This document shows positions 60,732-64,000 of a stretch of 64,000 nucleotides of DNA, piece after piece. How positions within the stretch are numbered: position 1 is the first letter of the stretch; the number at the start of each line of letters is the position of its first letter. Source of the DNA: Aurantimicrobium sp. INA4 (GTDB taxonomy: Bacteria; Actinomycetota; Actinomycetes; Actinomycetales; Microbacteriaceae). Location of the stretch: assembly GCF_027924525.1 (NCBI RefSeq), contig NZ_AP027040.1, positions 434,001-498,000 of the forward strand. Direction: 5' to 3'. The notes beneath the pieces are model-generated. The model saw only the letters and a program-made list of their open reading frames with translations. It made no database searches and was not told where the DNA came from. A program made the position numbers and the translations under genes.

Positions 60732-61466
60732 ATGTCTGAGAACATCACCCGTGCTGACGGCCGTGCCGTCGACCAACTTCGTGAGATCACCATCGAGCGT
60801 GGCTGGAGTGAACAAGCAGAAGGCTCAGCACTGATTTCCTTTGGAAAAACCAAGGTTCTGTGCACCGCCTCATTCACCAGTGGTGTTCCCCGCTGGATGA
60901 CAGGATCCGGTAAAGGCTGGGTGACAGCCGAATATGCGATGATTCCACGCTCAACCAACTCACGCATGGATCGTGAAGCAGTCAAAGGCAAGATTGGTGG
61001 GCGCACCCACGAAATCTCTCGCCTCATCGGCCGCTCACTGCGCGCAGTGGTCAACACCAAAGCACTCGGTGAAAACACCATCGTGATCGACTGTGATGTT
61101 CTCCAAGCTGATGGGGGAACCCGAACCGCTGCAATCACCGGCGCCTATGTTGCGCTCGCCGAGGCTATTGCGTGGGGTAAATCACAAAAACTCATTCCAG
61201 CCTCTGCAGAACCACTGATCGACAGTGTTTCGGCCGTATCGGTCGGAATTATTGACGGTGTGCCCATGCTAGATCTTGCCTATGTTGAGGATGTCCGCGC
61301 GGAGACCGACATGAATGTCGTTGTCACCGGTCGCGGACTCTTTGTTGAAGTTCAAGGAACTGCTGAGGGCGCTCCTTTCGACCGCAACGAGCTGAACTCG
61401 TTGCTGGATCTCGCCGTTGCTGGGGCACAAGACCTCACCAACTTCCAGCGACAAGCACTTGCCTAG
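60732..61466 (+). CDS. rph: ribonuclease PH
   Basis: 244 residues, the normal length. [92 protein letters not shown] and the C-terminal [11 protein letters not shown] are all RNase PH hallmarks. It trims the 3' ends of tRNA precursors by phosphorolysis. Three bases from rdgB, in the murI operon. Confidence 0.97.
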   Translation: MSENITRADGRAVDQLREITIERGWSEQAEGSALISFGKTKVLCTASFTSGVPRWMTGSGKGWVTAEYAMIPRSTNSRMDREAVKGKIGGRTHEISRLIGRSLRAVVNTKALGENTIVIDCDVLQADGGTRTAAITGAYVALAEAIAWGKSQKLIPASAEPLIDSVSAVSVGIIDGVPMLDLAYVEDVRAETDMNVVVTGRGLFVEVQGTAEGAPFDRNELNSLLDLAVAGAQDLTNFQRQALA

Positions 61467-61469
61467 CTC

Positions 61470-62054
61470 ATGAACACCTTCGTGTTGGCTACCCACAATC
61501 TGCACAAGATTGAGGAATTCAATGCCATCCTGGGCTCACTTGTTCCCGGCATTACGGTGATTGGCTATGACGGGCCTGAGCCCATCGAAGATGGTGTGAG
61601 CTTTGCCGAGAACGCGCTTATTAAAGCGCGTGCAGCGGCCGCTCACACAGGACTACCGTCCCTCTCGGATGACTCCGGTATCTGTGTCGATGTTTTAGGC
61701 GGTGCCCCAGGAATCTTTTCTGCCCGCTGGGCAGGATCTGCCAAAGACAATGCTGCGAATGTTCAACTCCTACTGGATCAACTCAGTGATGTCAGAGATG
61801 AAGACCGCAGTGCGCACTTCCAATGCACCATTGCTGTGGTGAACCCTGTGACCAATGAGGAATATGTGGTCGAGGGGAAGTGGCCAGGGAGAATTGCCCG
61901 TGAGGTTCACGGAGTAAACGGTTTTGGTTATGACCCCATTTTTATCCCTGAAGGATACGAAGTCACTGCAGCAATTTTGGATCCCGATGAGAAGAATCAA
62001 TTAAGCCATCGTTCTCGCGCTTTACGGGCCTTGGCTGACAGACTGAGCTCATGA
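61470..62054 (+). CDS. rdgB: XTP/dITP diphosphatase (RdgB/HAM1)
   Basis: 194 residues. LATHNLHKIEEF at the N-terminus, GVSFAENALIKARAAA, LSDDSGICVDVLGGAPGIFSARWAG with the metal-binding Asp pair, and GFGYDPIFIPEG followed by KNQLSHRSRAL. It hydrolyses non-canonical purine triphosphates to monophosphates and prevents their incorporation in DNA. It overlaps the next SDR gene by four bases. Confidence 0.96.
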   Translation: MNTFVLATHNLHKIEEFNAILGSLVPGITVIGYDGPEPIEDGVSFAENALIKARAAAAHTGLPSLSDDSGICVDVLGGAPGIFSARWAGSAKDNAANVQLLLDQLSDVRDEDRSAHFQCTIAVVNPVTNEEYVVEGKWPGRIAREVHGVNGFGYDPIFIPEGYEVTAAILDPDEKNQLSHRSRALRALADRLSS

Positions 62055-62743
62055 CTGATCTAGCAGGTAAGCGTATTCTCGTCACCGGTGGAACCGGTGC
62101 GCTCGGCTCCCGTATTGCGCGTCAACTTTCTGGAGCTGGTGCTCAGGTTGTTCTCACGGGACGTAACGGCGCAAAGCTCCAGGAACTTGGTATCTCGAGC
62201 GAGCTCTTCACGCTTGATCTGGCGCTGCCCGGGGCAGCGGAATCCCTGGTGAATACAGTCACCTCTGCAGGCCAGCTGGATGGAATTGTGATTGCTCACG
62301 GCTTGGTAGCGTTTGGACCTGTTTCCGAACTCGAGGTGGGAACACTGAGCACCCTGGTTGCTGTGAATGAGACCAGCGCAATTGAGCTTATTCGAGCAGC
62401 TATCCCCGCCTTAGTTTCTGCCAAGGCAGCTGGGAGCGATCCTTTCATTGTCACCATCTCTGGAGTGATTGCAGATATGCCTACGGCCGGTATGGCCGCA
62501 TATGGTGCCAGCAAAGCAGGATTAAAGGCCTTTGTCAGCGCAGCACAGCGAGAATTACGTCGTGAAGGTATTCGCATTGTTGACACGCGTCCGCCTCACA
62601 CCGAGACAGGTCTTGCCACCCGAGCAATCGCCGGTGTTGCACCGACAATGCCAGAGGGACTCTCACCAGATGCTGTTGCAACTCGTATTGTCACCGCGAT
62701 TACAGCAGATGAAAAGGATGTCCCCGCGGACGCTTTCAGCTAA
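62051..62743 (+). CDS. short-chain dehydrogenase/reductase (SDR)
   Basis: 230 residues. Cofactor motif TGGTGALGSRIA (about 12-23) followed by VVLTGRNGAKLQEL (Arg after strand 2 suggests NADPH), VIAHGL in place of NNAG, catalytic YGASKAGLKAF and VDTRPPHTETGL. Shorter than most SDRs. Substrate unknown. Last gene of the murI-rph-rdgB run, coupled to rdgB by overlap. Its stop shares CTAA with the convergent asparaginase gene. Confidence 0.88.
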   Translation: MTDLAGKRILVTGGTGALGSRIARQLSGAGAQVVLTGRNGAKLQELGISSELFTLDLALPGAAESLVNTVTSAGQLDGIVIAHGLVAFGPVSELEVGTLSTLVAVNETSAIELIRAAIPALVSAKAAGSDPFIVTISGVIADMPTAGMAAYGASKAGLKAFVSAAQRELRREGIRIVDTRPPHTETGLATRAIAGVAPTMPEGLSPDAVATRIVTAITADEKDVPADAFS

Positions 62744-63729
62744 AAGGTTGTTTTCAGCTGTCCCACAACTTTGCCGCCGCCATAAACCTCGGTGTGCAAG
62801 CGTGGGGTGAGTGCATCAAGAGCGCTTTGTTCGAGAGCACCCGCACGCATCAGAGCCTGTAGGGCAACAATAGGTGCTGTGCGCAGGTTTCCATCAAGAA
62901 TCTTCGTCGCCACTGTTGTTCCATCTGGTGTGGAAACAAGGAACACACCTTCGTAACCTGACTTCGCGGCAAAGCCGAGTTCTTCCATGATGAGTGTGTC
63001 AGGCTCACCGTGGTCTCCGACAACCCACGGGTGCTCGATCATTGAAGAGAACAGTTTCTGTGCAGAGGAAGCGATGTTCATTGGAGCGGTTTCATTCGCC
63101 GAACGCATCCTGGCCACACCACGAGCAAGGGCAACCAAGGGCATGGCGTGGACGGGAGCACCACAACCGTCAACGGCGGTGGCTGGAACAGTCTCACCCG
63201 TGAGGTATTCCACCGCTTCCAGAATGCGGAGTTGAAGAGGGTGGCTTGGATCGGTGTAGTTGTCAGTAGGCCAGCCTTCGGCCTGGCACGCCAGCAACAT
63301 CGCCGCGTGCTTACCTGAACAGCAGTGATAAATCGGAAGAGCCGATCCATCAGCTTTGTAAACCTGCTTAAGCATCTCTTTGTTGACTGGCCATTCTGTG
63401 GCACAACGCAGATCAGCTTCAGTGAAACCGCCCAGGCTCAATACTTCACGCACCATCTCCACATGTGCTGCCGAACCAGTGTGGCTAGAAGTGGCTAGAG
63501 CGGTGTGCTCGGGAGAGAGATTAATCCCGGTCGAGAAGATACCCATTGCCTGGAACAACTTCATGGCAGAGCGAGGGAACACAAGCGCAGAGGGGTCGCC
63601 TTTACTGAAGATGACATCGCCCTGTGGATTGACCACAACCACGCTTCCTGCGTGACGAGATTCAATGAAGTCGTTACGAACGAGAACGGCTAATTCTTCG
63701 GATGTGGCGACGCTGCCAGTTTCTGCCAT
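62740..63729 (-). CDS. asparaginase (Asparaginase_II family)
   Basis: 329 residues. FIESRHAGSVVVVNPQGDVIFSKGDP at the N-terminus, SRHTG-like ATSSHTGSAAHVEMVREVL, YHCCSGKHAAMLLACQAEGW, VDGCGAPVHAMPLVALARG and a C-terminal GGKVVGQLKTTF fit the Asparaginase_II family (PF06089, Rhizobium etli-type). It would release aspartate and ammonia from asparagine. Aspartate also feeds NadB. AGGA precedes the ATG. It lies downstream of the GABA aminotransferase gene but separated by a terminator. Confidence 0.88.
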   Translation of the reverse strand: MAETGSVATSEELAVLVRNDFIESRHAGSVVVVNPQGDVIFSKGDPSALVFPRSAMKLFQAMGIFSTGINLSPEHTALATSSHTGSAAHVEMVREVLSLGGFTEADLRCATEWPVNKEMLKQVYKADGSALPIYHCCSGKHAAMLLACQAEGWPTDNYTDPSHPLQLRILEAVEYLTGETVPATAVDGCGAPVHAMPLVALARGVARMRSANETAPMNIASSAQKLFSSMIEHPWVVGDHGEPDTLIMEELGFAAKSGYEGVFLVSTPDGTTVATKILDGNLRTAPIVALQALMRAGALEQSALDALTPRLHTEVYGGGKVVGQLKTTF

Positions 63730-63756
63730 GAGTATTCCTAGTGCTGTCCAATAAAG

Positions 63757-63785
63757 GAAGGGGTCACCAGTATCTGGTGACCCCT
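63757..63785 (-). terminator. terminator of the GABA aminotransferase gene
   Basis: Perfect 12-bp stem AGGGGTCACCAG / CTGGTGACCCCT with a three-base loop; on the minus strand TCCTTTATT follows. It separates the aminotransferase from the asparaginase gene. Confidence 0.88.
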
Positions 63786-63802
63786 CACAATCTACTTGTT
63801 AT

Positions 63803-64000
63803 TTAAAGCGACGCCAGTGCTTCATCGAGGACGCTCAGTGCATCTTCGAGAAGTGCATCACTGGTGGTCACAGCGGGAAGGAAGCGCAGCACGTTGTAGT
63901 AGCTTCCTGCACTGAGCAAAAGCAGACCGTTCTGGGCGCCATAGGCAATAACTTTCTTGACTGCATCAGGGTTGGGGTCCTTCGTGCCTGGCTGGACAAG
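63803..64000 (-). CDS. gabT: 4-aminobutyrate aminotransferase, C-terminal part
   Basis: The last 65 codons, open to the right edge. The translation ends with DPNPDAVKKVIAYGAQNGLL, SAGSYYNVLRFLPAVTT and DALSVLDEALASL, the standard C-terminus of class III GABA aminotransferases, where NVLRFLP(PL/AV) is diagnostic. It would convert GABA to succinate semialdehyde and so complete the putrescine route started by the enzymes at 36-40 kb. The PLP lysine and start lie outside the window. Confidence 0.88.
   Translation of the reverse strand, partial: LVQPGTKDPNPDAVKKVIAYGAQNGLLLLSAGSYYNVLRFLPAVTTSDALLEDALSVLDEALASL

Noticed and set aside
1..64000. tRNA, rRNA, CRISPR, prophage or insertion sequences
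   Set aside because: No tRNA-like T-loop/acceptor pairs, repeat-spacer arrays, transposases, integrases or phage genes were recognised on reading; a covariance or repeat search would settle this.

Overview
The window is a gene-dense stretch of chromosome from a small-genome actinobacterium. A freshwater-type Microbacteriaceae (Aurantimicrobium, Rhodoluna or Aquiluna-like) is the best guess. The evidence is actinobacteria-specific small proteins (DUF3117, DUF3039, DUF3107), the actinobacterial form of DapD, the neighbourhoods fdxA-dapC, dapD/dapE and mrp-DUF1003-mgtE-like, a xanthorhodopsin/actinorhodopsin-type proton pump, near-balanced base composition, and very short or overlapping gene boundaries. 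The species assignment is inference. No rRNA, tRNA, CRISPR array, prophage or insertion sequence was recognised.

Layout. 1-3.6 kb: short-chain dehydrogenases and small proteins. 3.6-9.2 kb: NAD biosynthesis operon nrtR-nadA-nadB-nadC-cysteine desulfurase, read leftward from two NrtR-type palindromes. 9.4-14.1 kb: glycine riboswitch and gcvT-gcvH-gcvP. 14.2-15.1 kb: light-driven proton pump behind a 12-bp perfect inverted repeat. 15.1-20.6 kb: isochorismatase-like hydrolase, TetR regulator, two tandem paralogous lipoproteins, a CPBP membrane protein and a large DUF11 surface protein. 20.7-26.9 kb: typA, an FTR1 iron permease behind three iron-box-like repeats, ferredoxin, dapC, citrate synthase. 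27.0-33.5 kb: a second surface protein, an alcohol dehydrogenase, divergent dapD/dapE, a PIG-V-like membrane protein, DUF3117. 33.5-36.1 kb: O-methyltransferase, TatB-like protein and an alkylation-repair operon (split Ada, Ogt, Tag). 36.2-39.7 kb: Lrp-type regulator with a putative putrescine aminotransferase and aminobutyraldehyde dehydrogenase. 39.7-47.6 kb: Mrp ATPase, DUF1003, MgtE-like protein, bifunctional PutA with a divergent LysR regulator. 47.6-57.1 kb: Xaa-Pro aminopeptidase, PHP phosphoesterase, transporters, DEAD-box helicase, ferritin-like protein, DUF3107, CoA transferase plus glutaryl-CoA-type dehydrogenase. 57.1-59.4 kb: polysaccharide ABC exporter and a nucleotidyltransferase. 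59.6-64 kb: DUF3039, murI, rph, rdgB, SDR, asparaginase, and the 3' end of a GABA aminotransferase.

Read together, the genes suggest a photoheterotroph. Rhodopsin would supply proton-motive force while carbon and nitrogen come from amino acids and amines: glycine cleavage, proline through PutA, putrescine to GABA to the GABA transaminase, asparagine, and a probable glutarate route. This is inference from gene content.

Two genome-wide habits stand out. About twenty genes have a TANNNT or CANNNT -10-like hexamer ending 6-7 nt before the start codon with no room for a Shine-Dalgarno leader, which points to frequent leaderless transcription. Four convergent gene pairs share a CTAA tetranucleotide as reciprocal stop codons. 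The most interesting local signals are the rhodopsin leader inverted repeat, the 15-bp-periodic iron-box triplet, the NrtR operator pair, the 31-bp dapD/dapE divergent region, the split Ada operon and alternative hairpins in the DEAD-box helicase leader.
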